Assembly: GCF_024763615.1 (NCBI RefSeq)
Contig: NC_077223.1
Location: 46,314,627-46,378,626, forward strand
Reading direction: 5' to 3'
From: Phlebotomus papatasi
Lineage: Eukaryota > Arthropoda > Insecta > Diptera > Psychodidae
Length of the DNA stretch: 64,000 nucleotides
The notes under the pieces were generated by a model that did no database searches, was not told the DNA's origin, and saw only the letters and a list, made by a program, of their open reading frames with translations. Positions 24,201 through 36,089 of the stretch are shown one piece after another (the first letter of the stretch is position 1; each line of letters opens with the position of its first letter). The translations under genes were made by a program, and so were the position numbers.

Positions 24201-27200
24201 TGAAAACATAGTCTATTATTATCTTATCAGTTGCATTGTTCTCAGAAATGATAATGGTGATATTAATAAGACTTGTGGGTTAGCTTTGACTTATTGTTGA
24301 TTGCGAGGAATATGAAATATGAGAAGCTCAGAGCAAAAAAAAACGCTATTTTAATAGGGAAATGCATACGACTTAAGAGTTTTTTGCTCTGAGCCCCTCA
24401 TATCATTTTCAAAATTTTCTTCTAAATGTCATGTAAAATGTTTAGTTAATTCAAGTTATATTGAATTCGAAATATTTATTTTATTAACCCTTTAACGACG
24501 AGACATTTTTTACGGATTGAAAATCAACAATAAAAATTAAACTCAGAAACAGATTCAATTATAAGTCTTATGCCCTAGGCACACTTGCGACTTAAGCTGA
24601 GAGACGACTTAGTGAAAAATGATGGAAATGTAGTTTAACCATTATTTCTAATATATTTACGCTAAGCCGTCTCTCGGCTAATTCTTAGGTCTATCAAGGC
24701 CCTTACATCTAACCTTGGAATGTCCAACAGAGTCTTAGGTGAATTTTGTGCTCCTATGAACGATAGGGACAGAAATAGCCCAAAAATTTAAGTAATTCTT
24801 CTGACAATACCAATAAATAATATTTTTCGCTTTAATGAAAAATATTACGTATGAGTATTGTAGTTTTAAATATTTACTACATAGTAAATAGCTAGAGACT
24901 TGCAAAAAATATTCTAGATTCCTTCAACTTTCTACTTTACATATGTACAGACATAAGAAAAAATAACTTTAGGTAGTCAGGTGACACCGGTGTTCATGCC
25001 CAGTTAGAACACATTTTGCAAGAAATTTGCTAAATTTTTAATAATTCCGCGAGATTTTTGATTATGAATGACTCTGAAGTCTGAAAAATTTGTCATAGGC
25101 CTTAAAATGTTCTATAAATCACTTATCTGTTATGCAGTAGGATCTCCAAAGCCAGAAGAAAGAGTTGTAGGGAAAGGGCTCGTGAAGAAACTCTCATACA
25201 GTCTTATTAAAAATCTGTATGAAGTCATATAAACAGGAGATTTCTTGGCACAATAATTTCTTTCGAATGGCTTTGCAGGAACTTAGCAAATTGCTTCCGA
25301 TACTGGAGCTTCACTCCCGTACTAGTTTATCACTAAATCATTGTACTAATTTTTGGCCACAAATAATATTAATTACGAGTAAATAAATTTCGTAAGAACA
25401 ATTTTCTTCAAAAGACCACTTGTTTAACTGCAATAAAATTGAAATTAATGAGCAATTTTAACATTTTAATTTGCTGAATTCAAATTAATTTGAGCAACCA
25501 CATTTATGCTATTTTAACATATTTAAACAGGTATTTGTGGACCAAGTATTTGTTTATATTAATAAATAAGTGAAAATCTATCAATTTAATTGGTTTTTAA
25601 TGCAACATAACGCATAGGATTAATTTATCTGAAAATTAAATTGAATTTTCAAATTGAAAAGATTCTAATGTGCTAGCACGGTTAAATCCTCTAATTCCTT
25701 ATCAGGCAAGATTTTTGAGAAAATTGTTGTTTCGGATTAGATATTAAGGGAAAATAATCCATTAGATTTTGAAAAGTCAACAAAATTGTTTGTTGTTTAG
25801 ATTTTTGAGGCCTTCGGTAACTCGGCTAAATCTCTAGTCTGAAGACCGTTTATCCTGCTCTAGTCCTAGTGTGTCTCATTCAGCTCGCTCCAGAAACGTG
25901 TAGCATAGGTCGTTGTCGAAAAGTCCGTCCTATCGAAGACTCCTTTCGAGTTTTCGTAACAATCTTGCTTTTGAGGGGGGGGGGGGTTGTTGGCCACTCG
26001 TCTAACCCTATCTGGAAAGACCAGATCCCATGTTCATTAGCTAAAAGTATTTTCTAAAAGCAAAGGATAATTTTCTGTTTTGAGAAATTATCCCAGACGA
26101 TATCCTAGGCATAATTTCGTCCCTTTCAGGACTTGGCCATTCAAGATTTTCGCTTTCGGGATTTTGGCTTTCAGTTTTTGGCCGGCTTCCATAAATTTAC
26201 ATACTTTTAATCATTATAAATTTCACAAAAAAAAACTCTGAATGATAAAGAATTACGATAAAATTAAGAGAATCATAGCAAATGTGAAAATTACTTGTTT
26301 CAAAACGAAAACTTAACTCAAAGATAAAAATTGTCAAGAAGTATTTTTTTTAAATGCAGTCCGATTGATAAAGAGCCGTTTACTGTAGGATACCAACCCT
26401 TTCTTTGTAAACATCTAACTTCATTTTGAAGTAGTATCGCTCATTAGTCATAAGGTCACCGTTCTTTACCACTAATTCATCAAGATCCCTGTATGAAAAT
26501 TTTGTCTTTGTAATTGCTTCTATTAACTATTCAATTGAATAATCACTGGAATGAAAAAAGAAATAGTGTCCATAGGAATAAACAAGAAAAAAAGTGAGAA
26601 TATTAAGAGAAAAAAGAGCTTTATAAATTGTCGGTGATGCGAAGAGATGAAGAGTATGAGAAAAGGCAACAACCGAAAAATCTCCAAAAAAAAAAAAGCA
26701 AAGGAATACCTATACTCTTTCCAAAATAATAAAAAAAAAGAAACAAGATCCATTTGAAAACGCAATCTTCCCGGAATTTACTACTTAATTTCGTGAGTTT
26801 GTGTTTGTCGGTGATAAATTATGTAAGAAAAAAAAGTTAATTCCTTCTGAAATAATCTTTGATTACAGAGGAGTTCTTTCTTCTGCCCTGAAATATTAGC
26901 TACTGGTTTTCAGTATAATTCCCTCTGGCTTCCTTTGTAAAAAAAAAGAAATGTTATATTCAAATGCAGACTATAAGAAAGTTCTTGTGATTGAAAATTT
27001 CTCTTTCAACTTTTCTAATGCTGCCACTCTTCTTTGATGAGGAATGTTACCTTGGAAATAACCTTGATATTCAGCGGATTCTAAAGTGGCAATTAAAAAG
27101 TGTGGTTCTCACATTGTGATAGATACAGCAAAAAAAAAGTTTATATTTACAAGATTAAAGTCTTTTGCGCAATTCAACACGGGTGTCTCGCGTCGTAGCA

Positions 27201-30200
27201 TTCATGAGTGTTATAAAATGCTTTAGATTTGTCTCGACATCTTTTCTCAATTACCTTTTCCCAGGTGAAACAGTCGACGGACAAAATTGTGCTAAATGCT
27301 CTGGATGTGGCAATAAAAAAGGCCACAGTCCAAGTTAATGGAGGCCCTGTTAAAACAGCCAAAGATATCACATTCTCCGTGGATCAGGAGACTGCTACAC
27401 TTCTATTTGACTCACCACTTCCCCTTGGTGATGGTCTGCTCTATATGGAATTCTCTGGAGAGCTCAATGATAAAATGAAGGGTTTCTACCGTAGCAAGTA
27501 TTTTACTCCGAGTGGAAAGGAACGCTACGCTGGAGTTACGCAGTTTGAAGCAACAGACGCTCGCAGATGTTGGCCGTGCTGGGATGAACCTGCCATCAAA
27601 GCCACTTTTGATATCACCCTCAATGTACCAGCAGACAGAGTAGCTTTGTCCAATATGCCAGTCATTAGTGAGAAGATCCAGGAAGATGGATGGAAAACTG
27701 TCAAATATCAAACGTCACCCATCATGTCCACATATTTAGTAAGTATTATGTCCAGCGCACAATAACTTTTGTTTTGTAAACATGTTTTTGACATTTCCTA
27801 TGAAAGTGAATGAAATCTCGATCTAGTCATCTCGCTCACTCTCACAGGAAATTTTAAAAACATGTTTACAAACAAAAGTTATTGTGCTTTGGCCATTATA
27901 CTTTCTTAAGGACATTTTCTAGTTGGTAAAATTTTTCTTTTCTCTCCACTACCTTGCTTTGTTTCACAGGTAGCCGTTGTAGTGGGTGAGTTTGATTTTG
28001 TAGAGGGTACCAGTGAAGATGGTGTCCTTGTGCGTGTCTATACTCCAGTGGGCAAGAAGGAACAGGGTCTATTTGCCCTGGAAGTAGCCACCAAAGTTTT
28101 ACCATACTACAAAGACTACTTCCAAATAGCTTATCCCCTTCCAAAGATGGATCTTATTGCCATATCGGATTTCTCAGCTGGAGCCATGGAGAACTTTGGT
28201 CTGGTAACATACCGTGAGACCTTTGTTCTTGTGGATCCCCAAAATACTTCCCTTATTCGCAAACAATCCATTGCCCTAACTGTGGGACATGAAATAGCCC
28301 ATCAGTGGTTTGGGAATCTCGTAACAATGGATTGGTGGACATATTTGTGGCTCAATGAGGGATATGCTTCCTTTGTGGAGTTCCTATGTGTCGATCATAT
28401 CTTTCCAAAGTATGACATTTGGACACAATTTGTCACTGATATGTATACGAGAGCTCTGGAATTGGATTGTCTCAAGAATTCCCATCCAATTGAGGTGACT
28501 GTAGGACATCCCTCAGAGATTGATGAGATTTTCGATGAGATCAGTTACAACAAAGGAGCTAGTGTTATTCGTATGTTGCATCACTACATTGGAGACGATG
28601 ACTTTAGGCGTGGGATGAATATCTACCTCACGAGACATCAGTATAAAAACACACGATCAGAGGATTTATGGATGGCTCTTGAAGAGGTACGTAATTTTAT
28701 TTTTATATTCAATTAGGGTAAGTGTGTCAAATTCCGGCCAGCTTGCAATTCCGGCCACCTTTTTTTGTTCCTCTAATTTCCATGAATTTCAAGTTTTTAC
28801 TTACTCTAAAGATTATACAATGCAAAAGAATAACAAAAAATCTAGCTTCGACAAGCGAGATGACGCGATAAAAAAACATAGGAAGAATTCCCGAAGGGCA
28901 AGGAACTATGAGAATTTAGTAGGTGGCCGAAATATGCCACCAAAGCTATGTCTACATTTTTATTAATTTTAAAATGTATTAAGAATGATTTTAGAGTAAA
29001 TAAAGACAATAAATTGTCTACAAGGTTCCAAGCAACACGCTTTAAGAAAAAGGAATAAAAAAATCAATTTGTATTAAAAGTATTACATTTCAAACTTGAA
29101 ACTTTGCCACTTGCATGCAACTATGCCGAAATTTGGCACACTTACCCTAACTGGTTCATGTATCATCTAAAAACCATCCCAAGTTCAAATAGAGGAAATA
29201 GAAATAAAAATTTCTATAAAAGTTAAATTACTGATACTTTAGCTGTCCATTAATCAACGAAAAGAAAGGAAAACGTTCCTCTGAAGAGTGCTGATCATGT
29301 TAATTTAAAGAAGGGGATCGATCACCAAAAGAATCTAAAAAAACAGTAATTTAACCGGTAAATCAATTCTGGTACTACACCGATTCGTTACCGAGATTTG
29401 GAAAATTATATTGAGAAAAAGAGGGTAACATTAACTCTTTTTTCGTCACAATAATTACACGTTTTCAGTTTAATTTTCATTCACAAGGGTAATTATAAGC
29501 CCTACACTGAGAAAAAACGGGGGTGCGATTAACTTTGTTTCCTCATAACTTTAACATTTTATAGGTGTAAAAATATATCAACATTTTTTAATGTTAATTT
29601 TACACCTTTTTAAGGGTAAAATTAACATGAAAAAGGGTAACTGTAACTCCTAATACACCTAAAAAGCATAATATTTACACCGATTTCGGATCAATACTGC
29701 AGGGTAATATAAACATTTCCAAAATGTTATTTTAACTTTTTCGGATTACTCTCAGTGTAATAAGTCTAAATAGGTAATATTTCCACCAATTTTGAATCAT
29801 AATCGTAACTGCTTAAGGGTAAAATTTACATTACTGGAATGTAATTAAAATTTTCAGGTAGCACGGGAATATGAGCTCTCTAATAATACCTAAGGTTATT
29901 TCTACACTCAGTCCCGGGACTATGCACATTTTCAGGACCGAAAAACGCCCGACATTATGCATCAAGAAAATTTGCATACCCGCAGGGGCTTTCTTTTGAA
30001 TAAATCGCCCGTAGAACGAATTTTGCGCGGAGTAAAAGTAGTTAAAAGCAAAGATTCAACTGTTTAAAAAAAATGTATCAACAAAACAGTAGGTACTTTT
30101 GACCAGAATTCTTCAATAAATCGATAGAATATTCAAAAATTTTATCTTAATAAAAGAACTTAAAGTTTTATTCTGAAAAATAAGCATAGTGTTTTCAAAT

Positions 30201-33200
30201 TTCCCGCGTCACAAAATAGTATACATTTAGGCGTATTTAAAAAATGATTTCATAAATTCACTCCCAAAAGTAGGCAAACTTGCATAATTGTACAGTGCCC
30301 GCTTTGTAATCCGGGTGATTGGGAGACAATATGACAGATATCCGCTTCTTTAATCCGGATGGATTTTTTGAATTTGTTCAACGTGAAAAAAAAATGCATA
30401 CACTTAGGGCCCAAATTATTTGGGCAGAATTCCATCTCCGCCAAGAGGTAAAATTACCTTGATATTTTACTTGAAAAAGAGCTTTCCTGGAAAGGTTATC
30501 TTGAAAGCCGTATTAACGCGACTATAAGATCATTTTTCAGCTGTACACAGAGAAAAAAGGAGTGGCAAAGCGTCTCAGACTTTGCAAAGTCTGGGACGAG
30601 ATTCTGCGATTCTTTACCCCCAAAATTCAACTCACAATCGAATTTTCACGCATTCCGAGTTGCACGCATTTCGAGGTCATCTGTAAAGAATCTCAGCTAC
30701 CATAAGCTTATCTGGGCTTATCACTGGTTATTTTCTATTTAAATAGTCTGAGTGGGGAAGACCAACAAAAGAAAAAATATTTCACTGAAATCGGTTAATA
30801 AACATAAGTGATAGAGTCCGGTCCATATGGGTATAGTAAGGATCTGGGTACAGTGGGTTTGGGGTAAAGACGGATGGGACCTATTATTAGAAAGATCGTG
30901 CTCTCAGATACAATATATGCTAAAATTTCATCGAAATCCCTTTATAAATACAGAAAATGCAGTCCGGTCAAGACATTTTTGATTATAGCTCGGGTCAGCG
31001 AACATCAAGGGAGGAGTGCGACCCACCGTTGGAAAGGTCTCGACTCCAGCTACAACATATTAAGATTTAAAGAAAAAGTTTCGTCTAGTTTTCAAAATAT
31101 TCGAAATCGATTAATCGAAAATCGATTTTTCGATTAATCGGACCTTCGATTAAATCGGATAAAATTGGGGTGTCACAAGGGTTGTAGTGCTCCACGAGAG
31201 CTTTCCAAAAGACCAATTTTTTTGCATTCCGATAATTAGAGCCATAGATATGACCATTCAAAAATTCAATTTTTGACCCCTCTAGCTCAGGTCAGGGGGG
31301 TCGGATGGGGTGAAGTTTGGTATCGATCGAAAGCTCTTAGGCCCAGCTATAACATACTAAAATTTGAGATCGATCGATGCCATAGGGGCTGAGTTATCGA
31401 AAAATAAATTGGGGTGTTCCAAAATGTCGATAGGGGGGTGGGGGGGGGTGGATTTGACATAATCAACTTCTAGCAGCCCAATGACTTTTAACCTTTGCCG
31501 AAAACCGCTTGTCGATATCTCTTTCCGTTCTCTCTCCAGAAGTCGAAATGTAACGGACGGAACGGGACGGGACGTCCACGAAAATCGATTTTTGGCGCAC
31601 ATGATTTTCGTGATCTATGAGTGTCAAAATGTGTACATCCAAAATTTGGGCCCGATGTGACGAGGTCGGATTTCACCTGTGACCACAAAAGCTGAGATTG
31701 TAAAGAATCTCAGCTAAAACCACTTAAGAAAAAATATAGGGGAAACTGGGGCACCACCAAACACGGGGTACCACCAAACACAGCGATTTTTTAATCGGAT
31801 ATTCGACATTAGGAGAAAAGATTTATAGAAATTTATAGGCATTATAGGGATGCTTGTCCACTGAAGAAATGGCTGAGATTGTCCAAGTAATTGAGAAATA
31901 AAAATTAATGTTTGGTGCTACCCCATGTTTGGTGGTGCCCCAGTTTCCCCTACCAAATTTTTGTACGGAAAATATATGAGAATGCTCTGCCCTGTAAAGT
32001 ACCACTAATTGGTTTATCTTTCTGTAACATTTTATTTTTATTCGTCTGAAAGTATGTTACCGGGGTTACCGGATTAGAGTTCAAAAGACAAGAGATATCG
32101 ACTACCGGGATCGGTGACCCCCCCGGTGATATTAATATTATCTCGAGGCGTTTTCTTTCCTTTTTATCTAAGCTAGTATAGGATATAATTAACATTCTGA
32201 ATCGTGCAAGGAAACTCCGATATTATTACTCTTTTTTTAAGTTGAAATCTTGAACTAATCTAGCCTAAACTCAATAATGTTTCGTTTTGCCAGGCAAGTA
32301 AAAAGCCCGTGGGCGCTGTAATGTCCACGTGGGTGAAGCAAATGGGATTTCCAGTGGTAAGTGTAAAGTCTCGTCAGGAAGGTACTAAGCGCATCTTGAC
32401 GCTGCGTCAAGAGAAATTCACAGCTGATGGAAAGAAGGCTGATGGTGGCATCCTCTGGATGATCCCAATAATGGTCTCATGTGCCAAGAGGCCTCATCAT
32501 GTGGCAGAGAGTTTTGTGTTGGATAAGTCTGAGACAGAAGTCACGTTGGAGGATGTAGATGCCAAAGATTGGGTTAAGGTTAATCCTGGTACAATTGGAT
32601 ACTATCGCACAAAGTACCCACCTGAGATGCTGGAAGCCTTTATTCCATCCATTAAGAGTATGACACTGCCACCGTTGGATCGACTGGGACTCTTGGATGA
32701 CCTATTTGCCATGGTACAGGCGGGGCATACACCAACAGCAGAGGCTCTGAAATTGATGGATGCTTATCGGAATGAAGACAACTACACCGTGTGGTCGTGT
32801 ATTTCAAACTGTTTGGCCAAATTGCAATTATTGCTATCGCATACAGATCTCGATGAGATGTTCAATGCTTATGGGGTAGGGGATTTTGAATTAAATGTGG
32901 AATCATAATTTAAAGATGTTGTAATGACCATTGAATAATTTTCCAGGTGAGATTATACCAACCGGTGGCTGATAAACTTGGCTGGGATGCAAAACCCGGT
33001 GAAAGTCACTTGGATACTTTACTCAGGAGTTTAGTACTCAATCGTTTAGTGGCATTTAACTGTCCAAGTGTCATGGAAGAGGCTAAGAAGCGCTTCCAAC
33101 TTCATACAAGTGGCCAATGTGTTCTCCCAGCTGATCTCAGGAGTGCGTGCTACAGGGCTGTTCTTCAGGATGGTGATGCCAGTACCTATGAGGAAATGCT

Positions 33201-33645
33201 CAAATTGTACCGTGCAACAGATCTGCATGAGGAAAAGGACCGAATTTCTCGGGCTTTAGGTGTGGTTAAGGATGTTGACATCTTGCGGCAAGTAGTGCAG
33301 TTTGCCATGTCGGATGAAGTGAGGGCCCAGGACTCGATCTTTGTGATTGTGGCTGTGGCAATGAATCCCAAAGGTCGTGAGATGACATGGAGTTTCTTCC
33401 GTGAAAACTGGAGGGTGCTGTTGGATCAGTATGAGGGGGGCTTTCTGCTGTCGCGCCTCGTGAAGTATCTCACGGAGAACTTTGCGACGGAGGAAAAGGC
33501 CAAAGAGGTTGAGGCATTTTTCAAGGAACACCAATTTCCGGGTACTGAAAGGACTGTGTCACAGTCTGTGGAAACTATTAGGCTCAATGCCGCATGGTTG
33601 CAGAGGGATCTGGCAACAACAACGGAATTCCTCAAGAAATACTAG
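18235..33645 (+). CDS. Psa: Puromycin-sensitive aminopeptidase (M1 family zinc peptidase)
   Basis: Five coding exons (18235-18357, 27265-27738, 27970-28686, 32294-32875, 32947-33645) all join in phase 0 and give 864 residues, close to the 875-residue cytosolic form of human NPEPPS. The enzyme removes N-terminal residues from peptides. Exon 3 carries the exopeptidase motif GAMEN (residues 270-274), the zinc motif HEIAH (306-310), the third ligand Glu329 (HEXXH-x18-E) and the transition-state Tyr392 in ISYNKGAS. Exon 1 encodes MSRSKEFKRLPTHVVPIHYD, matching the family start; AACAATG is a good insect start context, and the open frame upstream has no ATG. No signal peptide or membrane segment is seen, so it is cytosolic. 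Donors include GTGAGG, GTAAGT, GTACGT and GTAGGG. AATAAA lies at 33960-33965. Introns 1 and 3 (8.9 and 3.6 kb) are transposon-rich; introns 2 and 4 are short. Confidence 0.97.
18894..19468. mobile_element. MITE M8 (TGGCTCCGGCACAC ends), copy 1, interrupted
   Basis: The ends are TGGCTCCGGCACACC and GGTGTGCCGGCCGGATCCA. The outer parts align with the 252-bp copy at 19605-19856, but about 320 bases of foldback repeat (19058-19380) have been inserted in the middle. It lies in Psa intron 1. Confidence 0.75.
19058..19380. mobile_element. Foldback-type element of inverted minisatellite arrays
   Basis: The left arm (19078-19160) is a tandem array of a unit of about 16-18 bases, CCAAAATCCCGAACG. The right arm (19300-19372) is the same array in reverse complement (GGGATTTTGGCGTTC). 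Between the arms is about 140 bases of single-copy DNA. Arms made of short tandem repeats are typical of foldback elements. A related fragment lies at 26128-26185. Confidence 0.65.
19605..19856. mobile_element. MITE M8, intact copy 2
   Basis: The 252-bp element has TGGCTCCGGCACAC / GTGCCGGAACCA ends and an exact TTA duplication (19602-19604, 19857-19859). A three-base TWA target is typical of PIF/Harbinger transposons. It lies in Psa intron 1. Confidence 0.8.
20421..20624. mobile_element. MITE with GAGGCCATTTACACC ends
   Basis: The 204-bp unit has imperfect inverted repeats of about 60 bp (GAGGCCATTTACACCGCCG versus complement of CGGCGGTGTAAATAGCCTC). Both flanks read ATTATT. It is non-coding. 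Confidence 0.7.
20638..21506. mobile_element. MITE M4 (GGGTRAATTAAGCTAATTC ends), copy 1
   Basis: The 869-bp element has ends GGGTGAATTAAGCTAATTC and GAATTAGGACATTTACCC, with TA flanks. It matches 47421-48214 over its whole length, with indels. No transposase is seen. It lies in Psa intron 1. Confidence 0.85.
21690..21750 (-). repeat. tRNA-like SINE relic
   Basis: The minus strand reads TCCCGGGTTCGAATCC, a B-box/T-arm, preceded by a weak anticodon-arm-like part. There is no complete cloverleaf, so I call it a SINE fragment rather than a tRNA gene. Confidence 0.4.
21751..23329. other. Psa intron 1, unassigned stretch
   Basis: AT-rich DNA with no coding region or repeat pair that I can match elsewhere in the window. 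Confidence 0.4.
23330..23570 (+). mobile_element. Diverged tRNA-derived SINE
   Basis: It aligns with the SINE at 35651-35893: CTCTATAATGCA, the B-box remnant GATTTCGAATCC, GTCACCAGAAA, TCATTAAAGG and GGGACTAACAAC occur in the same order. It ends near an ATT-rich tail. It is older than the 35.6-kb copy, with no clear target duplication. Confidence 0.65.
24573..24703. mobile_element. Short MITE with GCCCTAGGCAC ends
   Basis: Inverted halves: GCTGAGAGACGACTTAG on the left and CTAAGCCGTCTCTCGGC on the right, within a unit of about 130 bp. It is non-coding and a single copy here. Confidence 0.55.
24704..27264. other. Psa intron 1, 3' part
   Basis: No gene is seen. It contains a 13-G run at about 25975-25987, a fragment of the CCAAAATCCCG foldback repeat (26128-26185) and a decayed MITE M1 part (26220-26396). 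The intron ends with TACCTTTTCCCAG before exon 2. Confidence 0.5.
27749..27895. mobile_element. Palindromic MITE M7 in Psa intron 2
   Basis: The 147-bp element is almost one long inverted repeat (TGTCCAGCGCACAATAAC ... GTTATTGTGCTTTGGCCA), with TTA on both sides. It begins 10 bases after the 5' splice site and makes up most of the 231-bp intron. The TTA target suggests a PIF/Harbinger source. Confidence 0.85.
28716..29147. mobile_element. MITE M2, copy 2, in Psa intron 3
   Basis: The 432-bp element has GGGTAAGTGTGTCAAATT / CACACTTACCC ends and TA on both sides. It matches 5979-6372 along its length. It begins 29 bases after the exon 3 donor. Confidence 0.85.
29411..29857. mobile_element. Older MITE M3 copy split by a younger one
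   Basis: The left part (29411-29502) and right part (29760-29857) are diverged versions of the two halves of M3: GAGAAAAAGAGGGTAACATT on the left, AATCATAATCGTAACTGC and TTACTGGAATG on the right. The younger copy sits between them, at the TA of a CCCTA sequence. Confidence 0.65.
29505..29757. mobile_element. MITE M3, copy 2 (young, nested)
   Basis: The 253-bp element has CACTGAGA / TCTCAGTG ends with TA on both sides (29503-29504, 29758-29759). It is inserted in an older copy of the same family. Confidence 0.85.
30291..30402. repeat. MITE M9 end fragment
   Basis: GTGCCCGCTTTGTAATCCGG followed by GGGAGACAATATGACAGAT is the inverted complement of the right end of 16828-17159. The other end is missing. 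Confidence 0.6.
30830..31420. repeat. Unclassified repeat in Psa intron 3
   Basis: Motifs such as CAGCTACAACATATTAA and AGCTATAACATACTAAAATT recur within this stretch and again near 19870-20040. They suggest diverged copies of one repeat. No ends could be set and no coding is seen. Confidence 0.4.
31690..31715. repeat. Ten-base-stem hairpin
   Basis: AGCTGAGATT and AATCTCAGCT are perfect complements around a six-base loop. A relative (AAAGAATCTCAGCT) occurs near 30685. Confidence 0.5.
31739..31950. mobile_element. MITE with GGGGAAACTGGGGCACC ends
   Basis: The 212-bp element has inverted ends of about 45 bp that include CACCACCAAACA, with TA flanks. A single similar end (AAGGGGGAAGTGGGGCACC) is seen at about 62655. 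It is non-coding and lies in Psa intron 3. Confidence 0.8.
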
Positions 33646-34800
33646 GAAATCGTATATATTAGCATTTTGAGAAGAAAATTTAACCACATTTTAATACTCC
33701 CGGTCTTTGGGAAACCAATTTTTTAATTATATTTTTGCAATACGTAAAACCACAGAATTGAAACCATTTTTTTTTGTTTGTTAATTTCTTAAAGAGTAGT
33801 TAGTACTGCACCCTTTCCCCCCGTTTGCTATTATAGGAAAGTACAAAATATAGAGTTGCCATAATTGTTGCTTTTTTTTGTGAAGATTTTTTTTTCTAAT
33901 GAGAGTGCTTTAAAAATTCTTTCATAGATGTGAACCAGTTTAAATGTATTCAATTGGGGAATAAATGTGTATTTTCTCAAAATTGGGATAATATAAATCT
34001 TGAAAATTTATTAATAATCGAATGCGAAGCGAATTGTTAAGCTTGACGAAGTAAAATTAAGGCAATTCGATGACAAGCATAGTAGGCGTCTCCAAAATCA
34101 GGAAATTTTTCTGAGCAAATCGCAGTAATCTCGGATTCCTTTGTCGCTAAAGCCGTCATTTTTTTTTCATTTCTATTAAAAAGTTTTATTTCAAGATTAC
34201 AGTAATTCATGTCGTGTAAAACTTAATTCTAATGTGGTTTCTTCTTGCGTTCAAACCTTTGCAAATTTTTCCATTATGGGGTTTTTGTAAATTTGTCCGG
34301 AGATCCTTTCCAACGCGACTTTGGCTTTTTATATGATTTCCTAAAAAGATCCCATGTCTTATGTCGGAGATGCCTCCATGTTAACGCCTTCATCCTCAAT
34401 GCAGAATACCAAATTCGTCGAAGCTATGGATGCATCTTCAAGACGCCTAGAAATGTCAGAAAATTGGTAAGCTTTTCATCTCTTCTTTTGTACAAATTTA
34501 ATCTGAATGCATGCACAAAACTTACCTCAGACTATTTGGAGCTTAGTAGAATTCTTAATTTCCACGCCATAATATTCTGGTCTAGAGAAAACAATTTCTG
34601 GAACTCTAAATTTCTGCAGAAAAAGTTCCAATGTTTTCTGCACGCCGCCTCAGCACGAAATAAATGAAAAAAGCTGAAATATGACGCTTGCCATGCCGGC
34701 TTGTGCAATTGTCTGAAGTTTGCCGCATATGGTAACTCCATGAAAAAACTGTTATACAAAAGCGATATATTTGATCGACATTACTTTCAAATTAAAAAGA
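33646..34800. other. Psa 3' UTR and downstream
   Basis: It contains the Psa 3' UTR with AATAAA at 33960-33965. A 140-codon open frame at 34245-34667 has no recognisable domain and I do not support it as a gene. Confidence 0.4.
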
Positions 34801-35036
34801 AAACGTTGAACCGTGTGTTCAGCAGTGAAAATGAATTAATCTTGCGAAGTTTTTGTTTAATAAATGAAGTATAGTAACATAGAATTCTCTAATTAGGTAT
34901 GTCTTTTTAATCTTATTTAAAACTTATATACTAATTCTACAAAAAAATCTTGTATTTCGTTTTCGAGACGTTAAACAAATTAAAAAAATCAATCCGGATT
35001 AAGCGGACATCTGTCACATTGTCTCCCAGTCATCCG
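34801..35036. mobile_element. MITE M9, partial copy
   Basis: It matches 16911-17140 (TTTTTGTTTAATAAATGAAG, CATAGAATTCTCTAATTA, AAGCGGACATCTGTCA). Its right end stops at a TAGGGTAGAGTC sequence that looks like the start of another inserted element. Confidence 0.65.
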
Positions 35037-35650
35037 TAGGGTAGAGTCAGCCCTTTTGGCCATGTATGCACTTTTGGCCACCTCTAAAGTAAAATCACAT
35101 TGTAAGGCATTTATGAGTTTATTTGGAACAGGAAAATGGCTATTATTTCGTGACCTCTAATCTAACGAATAAAAAGAAAGAAATTCTCGACAAAGTAAAA
35201 AATCACTAAAAAAAAACATTGGATTCTTAAGAAACTTGTTAATGTTAAGAGAAATTGTTTTGCATTATTTCATATTTTTGATGAAAATATTTGACGTTAT
35301 TTAATGAAAGTCCATTTCTTAATTAACTAAATTTTATTGTGATATCATCCTTAAGAAGATTTTCTAACAAATTAAATGAAAATCGGATGTGGCTTTAAGA
35401 GCTTACTTTTTTTCGGCTGTGTAAGTACTTTTGGCCATTCATTTTCCCAGGCATTTTACACGTGGAGCACCTCGCGGATTTCAGTAAAAACAATCGTGAC
35501 TTTTGACTGATTTTTACATCAAATAGAAAATGTGCAAAAAGTCGTTTAACCCTCTAAATTGAAGTACAAAGAAGAACACAGTACAAATTTAAAAAAAGCG
35601 TTAAAGAGCCTATCTTGATGACAAATTTTGATATAACTATATTAGAAAGC

Positions 35651-35893
35651 GGGCACTCAATGGATCAAGTGGTAGGGCACTCGCTCTATGATGCAAGTGT
35701 CCCGGGTTCGAATCCCTTTTAGGTCACCAGGAATTTTTCTGGCATTAAAGGTGTTCGGATTGCATCCAGTGAGCTTCACTGCACTTGATTCCACGGGCAT
35801 GGGACTAACAACCTCATGAAGAAATCCCCTTGCGGGAAGGCCTTGTTTCCTCATGGGATATTGTGCCAGCATTATTATTATTATTATTATTAT
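35651..35893 (+). mobile_element. tRNA-derived SINE with 13-bp target duplication
   Basis: The head carries an A-box-like ATCAAGTGGTAGGGC and a B-box GGTTCGAATCC, the internal promoter of RNA polymerase III. The tail is (ATT)n. The exact 13-base repeat TATATTAGAAAGC flanks it (35638-35650 and 35894-35906), the mark of LINE-driven insertion. The tRNA part is not followed by a processed tRNA end, so it is a retroposon and not a working tRNA gene. Confidence 0.85.
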
Positions 35894-36089
35894 TATATTA
35901 GAAAGCAATTTTTTCGTTCACCGCTATCCCAGTGTTGAATATCAACCTACATAGCAAAGTAGAATTACATATTTTATCGGATCAATCAACAACAGTAAAA
36001 AATCAAAATATAAAAAAAAAGAAAATAAAAGACAAATTTATCAAAATTATAAATTTATTGAAGTAATAAATTTCAATTGATAAAAGAAA

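Noticed and set aside
30874..31137. 87-codon open frame in Psa intron 3
   Set aside because: It lies in a diverged repeat found elsewhere in the window and has no domain.
34245..34667. 140-codon open frame downstream of Psa
   Set aside because: No domain, and composition is like the surrounding non-coding DNA.
35651..35730. Functional tRNA gene
   Set aside because: The A and B boxes are present, but the sequence continues into a SINE body with an ATT tail and a target duplication.
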